Source: Actinomycetota bacterium (GTDB taxonomy: Bacteria > Actinomycetota > Actinomycetes > Mycobacteriales > Mycobacteriaceae). Taken from it: a stretch of DNA of 13,619 nt. The notes below the pieces were generated by a model. That model was not told the origin of the DNA, made no database searches, and saw nothing but the letters and a program-made list of their open reading frames with translations. Of the stretch, positions 13,520 to 13,619 are shown piece by piece. The stretch covers positions 1-13,619 of the forward strand of contig SYAB01000039.1 of NCBI GenBank assembly GCA_005787665.1, in the 5' to 3' direction. Position numbers and translations under genes: made by a program. Position 1 is the stretch's first letter; each line of letters begins with the position of its first letter.

Positions 13520-13619
13520 CCCGCCGATCTGTTGGCCCGACTGCCGGGATTGACCGACGGTAGTCCGCTGTTCCTGCGCGAACTGGTTGGGATGCTCATC
13601 GAGGATCGCGTACTGGTCC
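13520..13619 (+). pseudogene. In-frame continuation of the cyclase/ATPase gene after the TGA (runs off window)
   Basis: Directly after the TGA, with no frame change, the sequence reads P-A-D-L-L-A-R-L-P, then D-G-S-P-L-F-L-R-E-L-V and M-L-I-E-D. This is the expected next part of the ATPase module: family members have P-x-x-L-x-x-x-I, then T-E-G-N-P-L-F-V-x-E-L-V and then L-x-x-D-G at this point. The frame is open to the window end. It shows that a single codon, not a frameshift or insertion, separates the two parts. Confidence 0.75.

Noticed and set aside
1..13619. CRISPR arrays, tRNA/rRNA genes, insertion-sequence ends or phage genes
   Set aside because: No spaced direct repeats, cloverleaf-like sequences, transposase or integrase motifs were seen on either strand.

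Overview
The window is high-GC DNA with dense, short-spaced genes on both strands, frequent GTG/TTG starts and several genes without a Shine-Dalgarno sequence but with a TANNNT box just upstream. Together with the gene content (a VapBC-type toxin-antitoxin locus, a P450, a zinc-ribbon/cyclase/ATPase protein) this points to an actinobacterium, most likely a Mycobacterium/Mycolicibacterium-type chromosome. I see no rRNA, tRNA, CRISPR, insertion sequence, phage gene or replication origin. Genus is an inference from style, not from a marker gene.

Layout. 1-122 (+) is the tail of a gene resembling phosphoesterase/phospholipase C-type enzymes. 137-455 (-) holds a Phd/VapB-type antitoxin whose VapC toxin is cut to about 23 codons. 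559-1533 (+) is a conserved protein of unknown function, tail-to-tail with a cytochrome P450 (1540-2820, -). Divergent from the P450 are a small membrane-anchored protein (2896-3141, +) and a CxxC protein of unknown function (3174-3557, +), then a 187-bp leader-like gap and a 374-residue unknown protein (3745-4869, +). On the minus strand, an endonuclease/exonuclease/phosphatase-family enzyme (5331-6164) overlaps a four-helix membrane protein (4885-5334) by four bases. Divergent from it is an MFS efflux-type transporter (6258-7547, +).

7650-10765 (+) is a probable two-gene operon: a YtcJ/NfdA-like amidohydrolase that appears to lack two metal-binding histidines, and a group II PLP-dependent decarboxylase. 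A metabolite:H+ symporter of the MHS family (10790-12073, -) faces it tail-to-tail. The last gene (12146 to the window end, +) encodes a zinc ribbon, a class III nucleotide cyclase domain and a P-loop ATPase. An in-frame TGA at 13517-13519 interrupts it, and recognisable family sequence continues in the same frame after the stop.

The most plausible functional unit is the amidohydrolase, decarboxylase and MHS importer, which could take up and break down an amide or N-acyl amino-acid-like compound; this is inference from adjacency. The points most worth checking are the in-frame TGA in the cyclase/ATPase gene, the decapitated vapC, the altered metal site of the amidohydrolase and the non-canonical I-helix of the P450. 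I did not find convincing evidence of an entirely new multi-gene system.
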